Shown here in pieces: positions 8,047 through 17,236 of a stretch of DNA of 64,000 bases. The number at the start of each line of letters is the position of its first letter. Positions within the stretch are counted from its first letter, which is position 1. The translations under genes and the position numbers were made by a program. The notes beneath the pieces were generated by a model. It had not been told where the DNA came from, did not search any database, and saw only the letters and a program-made list of their open reading frames with translations. Source of the stretch: Gymnodinialimonas phycosphaerae (lineage in GTDB: Bacteria; Pseudomonadota; Alphaproteobacteria; Rhodobacterales; Rhodobacteraceae); the NCBI RefSeq assembly GCF_019195455.1, contig NZ_JAIMBW010000001.1, positions 2,604,001 through 2,668,000 of the forward strand, given 5' to 3'.

Positions 8047-10362
8047 CTAGGCGCCAACATCGAAAGTCTTGGGAACGACAACCTTGAAGCTTTGGTCGTC
8101 TGCATCAGTGAAATAGAGGTCGCAGTCGTAGCCCTGGTCATCCAGGAAGCTGAACACGCGGCGTGGGTCGCTGTTGGGATACGGCACCAGAAGCGTGGCG
8201 ATCCGGTGGCGCGTGGCCTTGGGGAACTTGGCCGTCAGGCAGGTGCTGACGGGCAAGCCTTCGAATTCCGCCGGGTCCACACCGGGGAAGCCGGTGTTCT
8301 GGCTCAACGTCGGCTGGCCTGCCTCGGACCACAGGAATTTGCCGTAGAAGCCGGCACGCTCTCCGGCGTAACGGAAGGTGCTGTCGCCCAGGGTCATGGG
8401 CGCATTGGCGTGCAGCAGCCAGTAGATCTCCACCGGATCGGAGGCGTCGACATTGTCGACGATCACGAAATACTGGTTGCGCACGAAATAGACGTCGCGG
8501 GTAACGGATGTGACCTCGGGCGACATCGTGCGGTAAGCCGCCGTCGCATCTCCTTGCATGAAGATGTGATCTTCGCGCGCCTCGGCCACGTTGATTTGTC
8601 CGGCCGAGGCCATCGCCATGACCTTGTCCTTGCCCGCGTATTGACCCTTCCCGTTGATCAGGATCGCGTTCTTCGACACCGTTTGCCGCCGCCACGCCTG
8701 GTGCATGGTGGAATTGAACGCGACGTAGTGGCCTGATTGAATGGCCAGGTCCTCACCAAAACCCGCCAGACAGAAGGCGTTCTGGTCGCCGTGGGAGTGG
8801 CTGATTGAGCCGTAGGGCGAAGATTTCATTACGAACTGGATGTGGTTATCGGGGTCCTGCATCCGGTGCTGGATCGCGGCCCACCCAATGCCCTTGAACC
8901 AGCGCAACTGATCGTCATCGGAAGGCGGAACGGCCTCGACCACCGGGAAATCGGTGCGGTAGGCCAGTTCGTCAAAATTGAAGTCCCACCAGCCCCAATT
9001 GTAGAATGCCATTTCAGTGCCCGGATTGGTGCGCTTGATCTCGTCATAATACCATTGATACGCGCCGTTGCCCGTGACGCCCGCGAACTGACGCAGGTTG
9101 TAGCCGATCTTGACCGAGGGCAGATCACCCATGGTGCTGTCATCGCCAAAGGTGGCGCGCTTCGTGTCTGGGGCCTTCGTGTAAAGCGGAAAATCGCCCG
9201 TGCGCTGGAAGAACGGGCGCTGGTAAAGATCGATGCCGGAATAGCCCTTCAGCAGGTTCGCGGCGTCGATCAGGTAGGCCATTCCCGTCATCCAGTAGTG
9301 CGGCCCCTCGGCCCAACCTCCATCGGCATCGCCCCAGGGCGAATAAACGGTGGATAGGAACTCGACGGAGTAATGCAACCAATCCTTCGCCTCGGGCGCG
9401 TCATCCAAAAGCGCGATGCAGGCGGGGATCAGGACGGCAGAGACGGCGCGGACGGCATGGCTGTCGAACGGGAACAGCTGGATGTTGGCGTTCTTGATGA
9501 TGTGATCGGCGGTCTCGCGGGTGCGAGCCAGAAGCGCCTCGCGCACGGTCGCCCGTTCGTCTTCGGTCACCTGATCGAACAACCAGTCATAGCCCCACGC
9601 CAGCGCAAGGTTCACGCGGAACGCCCATTCGTCGGTGTAGGCGCGGGACGTGGTGCCCGTGGGGTTCCAGGACGCCGCCTCCAGCAACCACGCCTTGGCG
9701 TGGTCGAGCATCGCCTGATCATTAGTCACCTTTCCGCCCACCGCGAGGTGACGGATCGCGTAGAGAAGTTCCTGACAGTCGATATAGGTCTGCCGCCAGA
9801 TCGGCGCGGTGCGCTTGTGGCCGGGGTAGCCTGCGGGCTCGGCCATGACATCACGGTCCATCCAAGGCGTCACGGACTTCTCATAGAAGATGTTCCATGT
9901 ATGGGTTGTGGGATCAGCGGCCACCTCCTTGCGGAAGCTATCCAGCCGTTCCGGCGTGAGCCACAGGCGCGGATGCGCGCGGGTGGTTTTGGCGAAGCGG
10001 TCGGCGCGCGAGGGCAGCGGTGTCTCGGGCAAGCCCTCGGTGATGGTGAATGTGCGCGAAGTGCTCCACGCGGTTACGGGCATGCCCTTGGCGTCGCACA
10101 CGGCGTAGGACCAGTAATACTCACCCGCCGGAAAGGTCACATCGGGGGTGAAGAAATTCAGCGGGATGTCTGCGAATGTCTCGGTCGCCTTGGCCGGGTA
10201 AGATGCGTCCGCACTTACGCGCAGCACAAATCGCGCCTCATCCTCGATCACGGGAAGCCATGTAAAACGTGGCGGATTCTCGGTGATCACGTGGCCCGCA
10301 TCAGGAGCGTACTGGATCGTGAGACGGCCTGTCTTCGGCTCATCAAGCATGGGGGCGGTCAT
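8047..10362 (-). CDS. Heparinase II/III-fold polysaccharide or oligosaccharide lyase
   Basis: A 771-residue protein. The start MTAPMLDEPKTGRLT is preferred over a longer frame reaching into the preceding gene. Domain order by eye: an N-terminal beta domain of DUF4962 type (about 15-130, with WLPVIEDEARFVLRVS), a helical toroid (about 150-450), and a beta-sandwich heparinase II/III-like domain containing the SISHSHGDQNAFCLAGFGED block (near residue 524) and WRRQTVSKNAILINGKGQ. Enzymes of this build (PL15/PL17/PL21 neighbourhood) cleave uronate-containing glycans by beta-elimination. No signal peptide is present, so it probably degrades imported oligosaccharides in the cytoplasm. The specific polysaccharide is not known. 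Confidence 0.82.
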   Translation of the reverse strand: MTAPMLDEPKTGRLTIQYAPDAGHVITENPPRFTWLPVIEDEARFVLRVSADASYPAKATETFADIPLNFFTPDVTFPAGEYYWSYAVCDAKGMPVTAWSTSRTFTITEGLPETPLPSRADRFAKTTRAHPRLWLTPERLDSFRKEVAADPTTHTWNIFYEKSVTPWMDRDVMAEPAGYPGHKRTAPIWRQTYIDCQELLYAIRHLAVGGKVTNDQAMLDHAKAWLLEAASWNPTGTTSRAYTDEWAFRVNLALAWGYDWLFDQVTEDERATVREALLARTRETADHIIKNANIQLFPFDSHAVRAVSAVLIPACIALLDDAPEAKDWLHYSVEFLSTVYSPWGDADGGWAEGPHYWMTGMAYLIDAANLLKGYSGIDLYQRPFFQRTGDFPLYTKAPDTKRATFGDDSTMGDLPSVKIGYNLRQFAGVTGNGAYQWYYDEIKRTNPGTEMAFYNWGWWDFNFDELAYRTDFPVVEAVPPSDDDQLRWFKGIGWAAIQHRMQDPDNHIQFVMKSSPYGSISHSHGDQNAFCLAGFGEDLAIQSGHYVAFNSTMHQAWRRQTVSKNAILINGKGQYAGKDKVMAMASAGQINVAEAREDHIFMQGDATAAYRTMSPEVTSVTRDVYFVRNQYFVIVDNVDASDPVEIYWLLHANAPMTLGDSTFRYAGERAGFYGKFLWSEAGQPTLSQNTGFPGVDPAEFEGLPVSTCLTAKFPKATRHRIATLLVPYPNSDPRRVFSFLDDQGYDCDLYFTDADDQSFKVVVPKTFDVGA

Positions 10363-10404
10363 CTGGACACTCTCGGAAATAGGGGTGGTGACGTAGGCGA
10401 TTTG

Positions 10405-10434
10405 GGCGTGCGGCCCGGTGACAGGCCGCACGCC
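10405..10434 (-). terminator. Stem-loop between binding-protein and lyase genes
   Basis: A perfect 11-bp inverted repeat (GGCGTGCGGCC / GGCCGCACGCC) with an 8-base loop lies 18 bp after the binding-protein stop and 43 bp before the lyase start. There is no T-run, so it is more likely an mRNA-stabilising or partially attenuating hairpin that raises binding-protein expression over downstream genes than a full terminator. An equivalent hairpin follows the second binding-protein gene (49319-49346). Confidence 0.65.
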
Positions 10435-10451
10435 GGATTGCTTAGGCGGCT

Positions 10452-12017
10452 TTAGCCGTACTGGCGGGCGTAGGCGGAGTTCATCACTTCGATGACCTGG
10501 TCGTAGCCCATGTCGTTGAGGGTCTCGATGTAGTCGGCCCAATCCTCTTCAACGTCGCCGGATCCAAGGATCCACGCCTGCTGACGCTCCAGCATGTAGG
10601 TGCGGATAGACGGCCAATACCGGTCATAGATCGCCTGCTCTTGCTGGTTGAACGCCACGCCCAGGAACTGGTCAACCAGCAGGTCGTTGGCGGAATACAA
10701 CTCGATGCCCTCGCGAGCAGCCTCCGCCGTCCACTGCCATTCGTAGCGGTAGTCCTGCCAGTAGCCGCGCTGGATCTGCGCGCCTTCCAGATACATCTGG
10801 CTGTTGACGGCCTGATCGGAATTCAACACCTCGTCGGTGAAGATCGGCTCTCCATCGACCATGTTCCACGTGCGGCCTTCAACGCCGAAGTTGGCAAGGT
10901 TGCGGCCTTCTTCGGTGAACCAGAAGTCAAAGTACCGGATCGTCTCGATCACGTGCTCGTTGGAATAGCTGATCGCCCAACCATCGGGCTTGATCGGGAT
11001 GCGACGATGCTCTTCCATGCGCACACCACCGGCGGAGGCAGGCGGCAAGAACGGGATGAAGTTGAAGCCCGGAACGGCTTCCGCCAACGCAGAATTGTAG
11101 CCGGACGTCGACGCAAACCAATCATGGGTCATACCGCCAAGGTTCTCGGACAGGAGGTAGTCCCGCGAGGAGGAACCGCGCGTGAAGATCTCGGGATCAA
11201 TCAGGCCTTCCTCATACCACTGAGCGATGTTGGACAGGCCCACGCGATAGGCGTCCTGCGCATAGGGGTGAACGATCTCACCTGCATCGTTGACGTAGAA
11301 ATCGTGGTAGGTGTCAGAGCCGGACGACCGGGCGTCCCACAGCGTCAACAGGCGGTTCACCTCTTGCCACTGACGCGCGAAGTACGGAATCTCGTCCGCT
11401 TCGCCGTTGCCGTTGGGATCGCCATCGCGGAACGCAACCAGCGTGGTGTAGAGCTCGTCCACGTTTTGCGGCTGCTCAAGACCAAGCGCATCCAGCCAGT
11501 CCTGACGGATAAACCACGCGCGGCCGAATTCACCATCGGGCAGGTATGGAATATAGTAATAATTGCCGTCATAGGCCGAGATCGCGGCTTGAAGATCCGG
11601 GTTTTCATCCCAGAACGCCTGTATATTCGGCGCATGCTCTGCGACCAGATCGTTGAGCGGCAGGAACGCGCCCTCGGGCCCGAACTGGTTGACTGGCTGT
11701 TGGATCAGGTGCCCGCCGACGATGTCGGGCATCTCGCCCATCGCCAGAAGCAGGTTCATCGCTTCGCCACTGTCGGTGGTGTTCGCGCCCATGGTGTCGT
11801 CGACCAGGCTGATGCCGGTCAAGCGACGCGCTTCCAGCTCGACCGGATAGATCTCGCTGGTTTCGCCGCCAACGCCGTAGCCTTGGGCACGGGGCCAGTG
11901 CATGTGGATCGTCAGCTCAAGCGGCTCTTCCACGATCATCAGATGGCCGTCTGCGAAGACGGGGCTGGTCAGCGCCGTTGTCGCCAGAATGGCCGAGGCT
12001 AGTGAAACTTTACGCAT
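10452..12017 (-). CDS. Extracellular solute-binding protein, LplA/AlgQ type
   Basis: A 521-residue periplasmic binding protein with a Sec signal peptide (cleavage likely after SPVFA, residue 22). It carries a DPNGNGEADEIP loop near residue 200, which matches the calcium-binding loop of alginate-oligosaccharide binding proteins AlgQ1/AlgQ2. Length and overall layout fit the large LplA/AlgQ binding proteins rather than the shorter maltose-type ones. It is fourth in the operon, after ATPase and two permeases, with a strong ribosome site (AGGGAGGACTACC). By context the ligand is an oligo-uronide, probably with an unsaturated end. Confidence 0.88.
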   Translation of the reverse strand: MRKVSLASAILATTALTSPVFADGHLMIVEEPLELTIHMHWPRAQGYGVGGETSEIYPVELEARRLTGISLVDDTMGANTTDSGEAMNLLLAMGEMPDIVGGHLIQQPVNQFGPEGAFLPLNDLVAEHAPNIQAFWDENPDLQAAISAYDGNYYYIPYLPDGEFGRAWFIRQDWLDALGLEQPQNVDELYTTLVAFRDGDPNGNGEADEIPYFARQWQEVNRLLTLWDARSSGSDTYHDFYVNDAGEIVHPYAQDAYRVGLSNIAQWYEEGLIDPEIFTRGSSSRDYLLSENLGGMTHDWFASTSGYNSALAEAVPGFNFIPFLPPASAGGVRMEEHRRIPIKPDGWAISYSNEHVIETIRYFDFWFTEEGRNLANFGVEGRTWNMVDGEPIFTDEVLNSDQAVNSQMYLEGAQIQRGYWQDYRYEWQWTAEAAREGIELYSANDLLVDQFLGVAFNQQEQAIYDRYWPSIRTYMLERQQAWILGSGDVEEDWADYIETLNDMGYDQVIEVMNSAYARQYG

Positions 12018-12047
12018 GGTAGTCCTCCCTATATGCGGTAGTTCAGG

Positions 12048-12929
12048 TTATTCCTTCACGCCGCCCAACATGATGCCCTTGCTGAAATACTTCTGCAGGA
12101 ACGGGTAGATGAGCAGGATGGGGATGATCGAACAGACAATGATCGCAGCACTGACGGTCTCGAACGAATAGGTGGCATCCAAGAGCGTCGCGGCGAATTC
12201 CTCGTCGTCGCTGAGCTCCAGAATGACATGGCGCAGGTAAACTTGCAGCGGGATCTTGTCCTCGTCTTGCAACAACACCATGGCCCAGAAGAAGCCGTTC
12301 CAGCGCGACACGATGCAGAACAACGCGACCGTGGCGATCGCGGGCTTGGAGAGTGGCATGTAGACCTTCCACAGCACCTGGAATTCATTGGCGCCGTCCA
12401 TACGGGCGGCCTCTTCGAACGATTGCGGGATACCCTCGAAGAAGTTGCGCAAAAGGATGATGTTGAAGCCGTTTACGGCGAAGCCGATGATGATGCCGAA
12501 ATAGCTGTCCAGCAGCCCCAGATCGCGCATGTTCAGGAAGAACGGGATCATGCCGGCGTGAAACCACATGGTGAACGCCACCATCAGGTTCCAGAAACGG
12601 CGCCCGTACAGCTGGCGGCGCGACAGGGCGTAGGCGCCGGGGATGATGAACGCGAGGCTCATCAGCGTGCCGCCGATGGTGTAGATGAACGTGTTACCGT
12701 AGCTGACCCAGAACATCCGCTCGGACAGGACCTGGGCGTAGGCGTCCAGTGTGAAGCCTACCGGCGTCAGAACCACGTTGCCCGCCCGCGCCTCGAAACC
12801 GGTGCTCATCGACAGGGACGCGATGTAGATGAAAGGATAAAGCGCCGAGATCGTGAAAACCGCGATCAGGAACATGTTGAGAATGACGAAGGCTTTGTCA
12901 CCGCGCGAATAGAGGTTCATGTTGGCCAT
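12048..12929 (-). CDS. ABC permease, YtcP/AlgM2 type
   Basis: The 293-residue inner-membrane protein has six predicted membrane segments. The cytoplasmic EAA loop, FEEAARMDGANEFQVLWKVY, contacts the ATPase. The C-terminus PFLQKYFSKGIMLGGVKE is the hallmark of the YtcP/LplC subfamily. It pairs with the LplB-type permease 12 bp upstream and the binding protein 30 bp downstream. Together they form the CUT1-like importer for the oligosaccharides cut by the lyase. Confidence 0.92.
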   Translation of the reverse strand: MANMNLYSRGDKAFVILNMFLIAVFTISALYPFIYIASLSMSTGFEARAGNVVLTPVGFTLDAYAQVLSERMFWVSYGNTFIYTIGGTLMSLAFIIPGAYALSRRQLYGRRFWNLMVAFTMWFHAGMIPFFLNMRDLGLLDSYFGIIIGFAVNGFNIILLRNFFEGIPQSFEEAARMDGANEFQVLWKVYMPLSKPAIATVALFCIVSRWNGFFWAMVLLQDEDKIPLQVYLRHVILELSDDEEFAATLLDATYSFETVSAAIIVCSIIPILLIYPFLQKYFSKGIMLGGVKE

Positions 12930-12941
12930 GGCTCTGTCCCC

Positions 12942-13943
12942 CTACCACAAGGATGTGCGCGAATAGCGCTTGGAAATTGCGTTGGCGCTCATCACCAGGA
13001 CGAAGGCCACGACCGCGTTGAACAGGCCCGCGGCGGCAGCAAGGTCGTATTGGCCGCCCTGCAAGCCCTGACGATAAATGAACGTGTTCACGACGTCCGC
13101 CGTCTCGTAGGTGGCGGGCTGATAGAGCAGGATGATCATCTCGAAGCTGACTTCGAGCATGTTGCCGATGCGGATGATCAGCATGATGATGATCGTTGGC
13201 AGGATCGACGGGATGGTGATCTTCCACATCATCTGCCAGCGGCTGGCACCATCCACCACGGCGGATTCATAGAGCGTCGGTGAGACACCCGCGATAGCCG
13301 CGAGGTAAACGATGGATTGGAACCCGGCCTCTTGCCAGATCGTAGTGCCGACAAAGATCGGCCTGAACCATTCGGGCCGCGTCAAGAAGTAGATCGACTC
13401 ACCGCCGAACCATTCCAGTACCGTGTTGACGATACCCGCCGAGGGCGAGAAGCCCGTGATCACGATGCCCGCGATGATCACGGATGAGATGAAGTGCGGC
13501 AGGTAGACGATGGTTTGCGCCGTCTTCTTGAACCATTCGCGCAGGATCTCATTAAACATAAGCGCAAGAATGATCGGCATCGGGAAACCGAACAGCAGGC
13601 TTAGGCCCGAGATATAAATGGTATTGCGAAGGGCGCGGAGGAATTGGTCGTTGTTGAAAAGCGTCTCGAAATGCTCGAACCCGATCCACGGGCTGGCGGC
13701 GACGCCGCGGAAGACCGAATAATCCCTGAACGCGATCTGAAGTCCGTACATCGGCTTGTAAAGGAAGACGAGCAGCCAGATGATCGTGGGGATCAGCATG
13801 GCGTAGAGCTGCCATTCCCGCTTCAGGTGGTCCCCAACCCGCACCATGCGGCTGGGGCGTGTTGTGTGCAGAGCCTCTTTGGCAAGTAAAACGGTCTCTT
13901 CCGTCTTGCCGGGGCCGCCAACATTTGTGCCCGGGGTACTCAT
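12942..13943 (-). CDS. ABC permease, LplB/AlgM1 type
   Basis: A 333-residue integral membrane protein with a 35-residue cytoplasmic N-terminal extension, then the LplB-typical REWQLYAMLIPTIIWLLVFL segment and the conserved YKPMYGLQIAFRDYSVFRG. The EAA loop is LYESAVVDGASRWQMMWKIT. The start overlaps the stop of the ATPase gene by four bases (ATGA). With its YtcP partner it builds the transmembrane channel of the oligo-uronide importer. Confidence 0.92.
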   Translation of the reverse strand: MSTPGTNVGGPGKTEETVLLAKEALHTTRPSRMVRVGDHLKREWQLYAMLIPTIIWLLVFLYKPMYGLQIAFRDYSVFRGVAASPWIGFEHFETLFNNDQFLRALRNTIYISGLSLLFGFPMPIILALMFNEILREWFKKTAQTIVYLPHFISSVIIAGIVITGFSPSAGIVNTVLEWFGGESIYFLTRPEWFRPIFVGTTIWQEAGFQSIVYLAAIAGVSPTLYESAVVDGASRWQMMWKITIPSILPTIIIMLIIRIGNMLEVSFEMIILLYQPATYETADVVNTFIYRQGLQGGQYDLAAAAGLFNAVVAFVLVMSANAISKRYSRTSLW

Positions 13944-15043
13944 GCGACACGCGTTTGGCCGGACAGGGCCAATCCAGTTTGCGCGTCGAAGACCTTGATC
14001 AGATCCGGCTGCGCCGTGAAACCTGTCACGGCATCCAGCTTTTCGATGTTGCCGAGTGTCTCGGTTCGGATCACGAAGGGCTCTCCGCCGACGGTCATGT
14101 GTAACAACGCCTCGGAACCGAGCGTTTCGACAAGGTCCAGATCGCCCATCACAGCCCCATCGGTAGCGTCCGTCACGATCTGGCTATACTCGGGCCTGAT
14201 GCCGACGATCACTTCGCGACCCACTGCGTTTTGCAGGCCCGACAGTGGCGCAAGCGCGATCTTCTGCCCCGCGAATTCCGCCATCGGCCCATTGGTCCCA
14301 TCGGCAATCGTCGCCTTGATCTGGTTCATCGGGGGCGCCCCCAGGAAGCCCGCGACGAAGGCATTGGCGGGATTGAGGAAAAGCTCCATCGGGGTGCCGA
14401 TCTGCTCGATCCGGCCGTCATTCATCACGACGATCCGGTCCGCCAGCGTCATTGCCTCCACCTGATCGTGGGTCACGTAGATGCTGGTCACGCCAAGGCG
14501 TTTGTGCAGGCGCTTGATCTCGGCGCGCATCTGGGTGCGCAGCTTCGCGTCAAGGTTCGAGAGCGGTTCATCAAAGAGGAAAACCTTGGGGCGGCGCACG
14601 ATGGCACGACCCATGGCAACGCGCTGACGCTGACCACCGGACAGGTCTGCGGGCCGACGTTCAAGGTACTCTTTCAGGCCCAGAATACCTGCGACTTCCT
14701 CGATCGAGTCCTCGATGACCTGCTTGCTCTCCTTGCGGATGCGCAGGCCGAAGGCGATATTTTCGGCCACGTTGAGATGCGGGTAAAGCGCGTAGTTCTG
14801 AAACACCATCGCGACATCGCGATCTTTGGGAGCGACCCGGTTCATCACACGGCCGTCAATCGTCAGATCGCCGTCCGAAATTTCTTCCAGGCCAGCAATC
14901 ATCCGCAGCGTTGTGGACTTGCCACAACCAGACGGGCCAACGAGGACCACGAACTCTTGTTCCTGCACCTCAAGATCAATCCCGTGAACGACCTGGACCG
15001 CGCCATACGCCTTCACGATGTTCTTCAAGATAACGCCGGACAT
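13940..15043 (-). CDS. Sugar ABC transporter ATPase, UgpC/MsmX/AlgS type
   Basis: A 367-residue ATPase. Walker A is GPSGCGKST, the Q-loop MVFQNYALYPH, the signature [14 protein letters not shown], Walker [13 protein letters not shown] and the switch [11 protein letters not shown]. The C-terminal 120 residues form the regulatory MOP/OB domain common to MalK/UgpC. The start MSGVILKNIVKAYG was chosen over an upstream ATG because GGAGGGG sits just before it. It is the first gene of the importer-lyase operon. Its promoter is shared with the divergent glucarate dehydratase gene and contains two operator-like sites. Confidence 0.94.
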   Translation of the reverse strand: MSGVILKNIVKAYGAVQVVHGIDLEVQEQEFVVLVGPSGCGKSTTLRMIAGLEEISDGDLTIDGRVMNRVAPKDRDVAMVFQNYALYPHLNVAENIAFGLRIRKESKQVIEDSIEEVAGILGLKEYLERRPADLSGGQRQRVAMGRAIVRRPKVFLFDEPLSNLDAKLRTQMRAEIKRLHKRLGVTSIYVTHDQVEAMTLADRIVVMNDGRIEQIGTPMELFLNPANAFVAGFLGAPPMNQIKATIADGTNGPMAEFAGQKIALAPLSGLQNAVGREVIVGIRPEYSQIVTDATDGAVMGDLDLVETLGSEALLHMTVGGEPFVIRTETLGNIEKLDAVTGFTAQPDLIKVFDAQTGLALSGQTRVA

Positions 15044-15105
15044 GGCCCCTCCCCGAGCTTGAATATACGCCCCCATCCCAGCAGGATGATTCGCGCTCCC
15101 TCAAG

Positions 15106-15142
15106 TGGTATACTAGTTTGCTTAATCTGGAATACTAGTATT
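15106..15142. promoter_or_regulatory. Two operator-like sites in the importer / glucarate dehydratase promoter region
   Basis: Site A (15106-15117) reads TGGTATACTAGT. Site B (15126-15142) reads TCTGGAATACTAGTATT and ends in a perfect 12-bp palindrome, AATACTAGTATT (15131-15142). Their 5' parts repeat the TGGTATACTA half-site found at 2848, and ATCTGGAATACTAGT (15125-15139) is found again exactly, on the other strand, at 18619-18633. The sites lie 63-100 bp from the ATPase start and 50-87 bp from the glucarate dehydratase start. They probably control both directions through the GntR regulator encoded at 16550-17236. Confidence 0.7.
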
Positions 15143-15192
15143 GATTTTTTCTTTTTGAGTGGCCTAGGGTGAGTAACCCGAGGAGTCACCGC

Positions 15193-16455
15193 ATGAGAAT
15201 TACTGAGGTTATCGTCACACCGATCGCGATCCCGGACGTGCCCCTGGCAAACACCAAGGGCGTGCATCCGTCGGTATTTCTGCGCGCCGTCATCGAGGTG
15301 AAAACAGACACCGGCCTTGTCGGTCTGGGCGAGGCCTATGGCGCAAAGCGTACGCTGACGGGCTTGCAGACCGTGGCCCCCACGCTTGAGGGGCTAGATC
15401 CCTATGATCTGCGCGACTTGCGTCGCCGCGTGGAACAAGCGCTGCCAAACAGCGGTGGCGTGAACGCCCCCACGGCCCTGGCCGATCACAAGGTGATCGA
15501 CGTCGTCTATTCGGCCTACGAGATCGCCTTGCTGGACATTCGCGGCAAGGAAGTTGGGCGCCCGCTTTACGACCTGCTTGGCGGCGCCGTGCGCAAGACG
15601 ATCCCTTTCGGCGGTTATCTCTTCTACAAGTTCGCCAAGCAGGATCTGACCTTCGGCCCCGATATCATGGGAGAGGTCATGACGCCCGACACCCTTGTGG
15701 CGCAGGCCCGCGAATTTGCGGCCGAGTACGGCTTCAAATCCTGGAAGTTGAAGGGCGGCGTCCTGCATCCCGACGAAGAAGTCGAAACGCTTTTGAAGTT
15801 GCGAGAGGTCTTCCCCAACGACGGCCTGCGCATCGACCCGATGGGGGGCTGGACCGTTGAGACCTCTCTTAAGGTGATCGACCAGCTTGGCGGCACCGCG
15901 GGGGGCGTTCTGGAATACCTTGAAGACCCGGTGCGTGGGATGGACGCAATGTCGGAGCTGTCGGCACAAACTGATCTGCCATTGGCCACCAATCTTGTGG
16001 TGGTGGAGTTCGAGCAAATCATTGAGGCCGTCAAGAAAGACGCCGTGCAGATCGTGCTGTCGGATCATCATTATTGGCGCGGTGCGACGGGGGCCGTTCA
16101 TCTGGGCGAGATCTGCCGTGCGGCAGGATTGGGCGTGTCGATGCACTCCAACTCTCACCTCGGGATATCGTTGGCCGCGATGCGCCACGTGGCCGCCGCC
16201 ACCCCGAACCTGACCTATGATTGCGACACCCATTACCCCTGGTCGACGAAAGAGATCATCAAGGGCGGTCGCCCGACGTTCAGGAACGGGACGCTACAGG
16301 TGCCCGAGGGGCCCGGACTTGGGGTGGAGCTGGACCACGAAGCCGTGGCCGAGCTTCATGCGTTGTACAACAATGCCATGGTGAAGGACCGCGACGACAC
16401 GGACGAGATGATGAAATACATTCCGGATTATGTCCGCAAAGTGCCCAGATGGTAG
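15193..16455 (+). CDS. gudD: Glucarate dehydratase-family enolase
   Basis: The 420-residue enolase-superfamily protein has the KLK motif of the mandelate racemase/glucarate dehydratase branch (KSWKLKGGVLHPDEE), metal ligands in RIDPMGGWTVE, YLEDPVRG and ATNLVVVEF, and the HSNSHLGISLAAMRHVAAA block with the catalytic His typical of GlucD. It should convert D-glucarate (or L-idarate) to 5-keto-4-deoxyglucarate in the cytoplasm. The start follows GAGGAG; a longer frame beginning at 15169 lacks a ribosome site. It is divergent from the importer operon and followed by the gntR gene. A neighbouring GlucD-like specificity such as galactarate cannot be excluded. Confidence 0.85.
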   Translation: MRITEVIVTPIAIPDVPLANTKGVHPSVFLRAVIEVKTDTGLVGLGEAYGAKRTLTGLQTVAPTLEGLDPYDLRDLRRRVEQALPNSGGVNAPTALADHKVIDVVYSAYEIALLDIRGKEVGRPLYDLLGGAVRKTIPFGGYLFYKFAKQDLTFGPDIMGEVMTPDTLVAQAREFAAEYGFKSWKLKGGVLHPDEEVETLLKLREVFPNDGLRIDPMGGWTVETSLKVIDQLGGTAGGVLEYLEDPVRGMDAMSELSAQTDLPLATNLVVVEFEQIIEAVKKDAVQIVLSDHHYWRGATGAVHLGEICRAAGLGVSMHSNSHLGISLAAMRHVAAATPNLTYDCDTHYPWSTKEIIKGGRPTFRNGTLQVPEGPGLGVELDHEAVAELHALYNNAMVKDRDDTDEMMKYIPDYVRKVPRW

Positions 16456-16549
16456 ACGTTAGCTGCTTGAAGTGCTGGCCATTGCCGACGAAAGGCTGGT
16501 CATTCGGAAAACCGCGAATTATGTCCGAACTCGAAAGGAAGGCCCAAAC

Positions 16550-17236
16550 ATGGCATCAGTAGTGCGCGCCAGAGATCGCAAGACCAGCGTCGATGTGGTG
16601 TTCGATCACCTCTACAGTTCGATCGTGAAGCTTGAATTGCTTCCCGGCGACAAAATCTCGGAAGCAGAGATCGCAGCGCAGTTCGGCGTGTCTCGGCAAC
16701 CGGTTCGGGATGCCTTCAGCCGTCTTGAGAACCTTGATCTGCTGCTGATCCAACCGCAGAAGGCCACCGAGGTCAAACGGTTCTCTTTGCATGAAATTAC
16801 AAAGTCGCGTTTTGTGCGGGCAAGTGTCGAAGCAGAGGTTCTGCGCCGGGCCGCCAAGGAAGCGACACCTGCGGATGGGACTTTGCTGGACGCCTGCCTT
16901 GCACAGCAGGCGGAGGTCGTCGCGACCTTGGACTTTGAGGCATTCGGCAAGCTGGACTACGAATTTCACGAGACGTTGTGCAAAGTGGCCAAGGTGGAAT
17001 TCGCCTTCGAGGTAATCTCTTTCGAGAAGGCCAATGTCGACCGGCTGTGCATGCTGAGCATTTCCACCAAGGAAGATCGGATGGAGCAATTGCTGGCGGA
17101 TCACACGGCCATCGCGGATTGCGTGAAAGCCGGTGACGGCGAAGGGGCAGTGGCGGCCGGGATGATCCATCTGTCACGGCTGGATGCGACGATCCAGAAA
17201 ATCTGCAAAGACAACCCCGACTACTTCGAAGCCTAG
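16550..17236 (+). CDS. GntR-family (FadR subfamily) transcriptional regulator
   Basis: A 228-residue regulator with an N-terminal winged helix (ILKLELLPGDKISEAEIAAQ-like region with FGVSRQPVRDAFSRLENLDLL) and a C-terminal all-helical FCD ligand domain. FCD metal/ligand residues are suggested by DYEFHETL and by DHTAIADCVKAGDGEGA. The start MASVVRARD follows AAGGAAGG, and upstream in-frame ATGs are rejected. It is 94 bp after glucarate dehydratase. It probably senses a uronate or keto-deoxy acid and binds the TGGTATACTA-type sites in the region. Its stop codon is shared through CTAG with the converging MATE gene. Confidence 0.88.
   Translation: MASVVRARDRKTSVDVVFDHLYSSIVKLELLPGDKISEAEIAAQFGVSRQPVRDAFSRLENLDLLLIQPQKATEVKRFSLHEITKSRFVRASVEAEVLRRAAKEATPADGTLLDACLAQQAEVVATLDFEAFGKLDYEFHETLCKVAKVEFAFEVISFEKANVDRLCMLSISTKEDRMEQLLADHTAIADCVKAGDGEGAVAAGMIHLSRLDATIQKICKDNPDYFEA

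Noticed and set aside
10641..12002. 453-codon plus-strand frame opposite the binding-protein gene
   Set aside because: Mirror frame of a clear periplasmic binding protein; no motif, no ribosome site.
15910..15921. TCTGGAATAC inside the glucarate dehydratase gene, resembling the operator half-site
   Set aside because: It is in coding sequence (Leu-Glu-Tyr), lacks the following TAGT, and has no dyad, so it is most likely chance.
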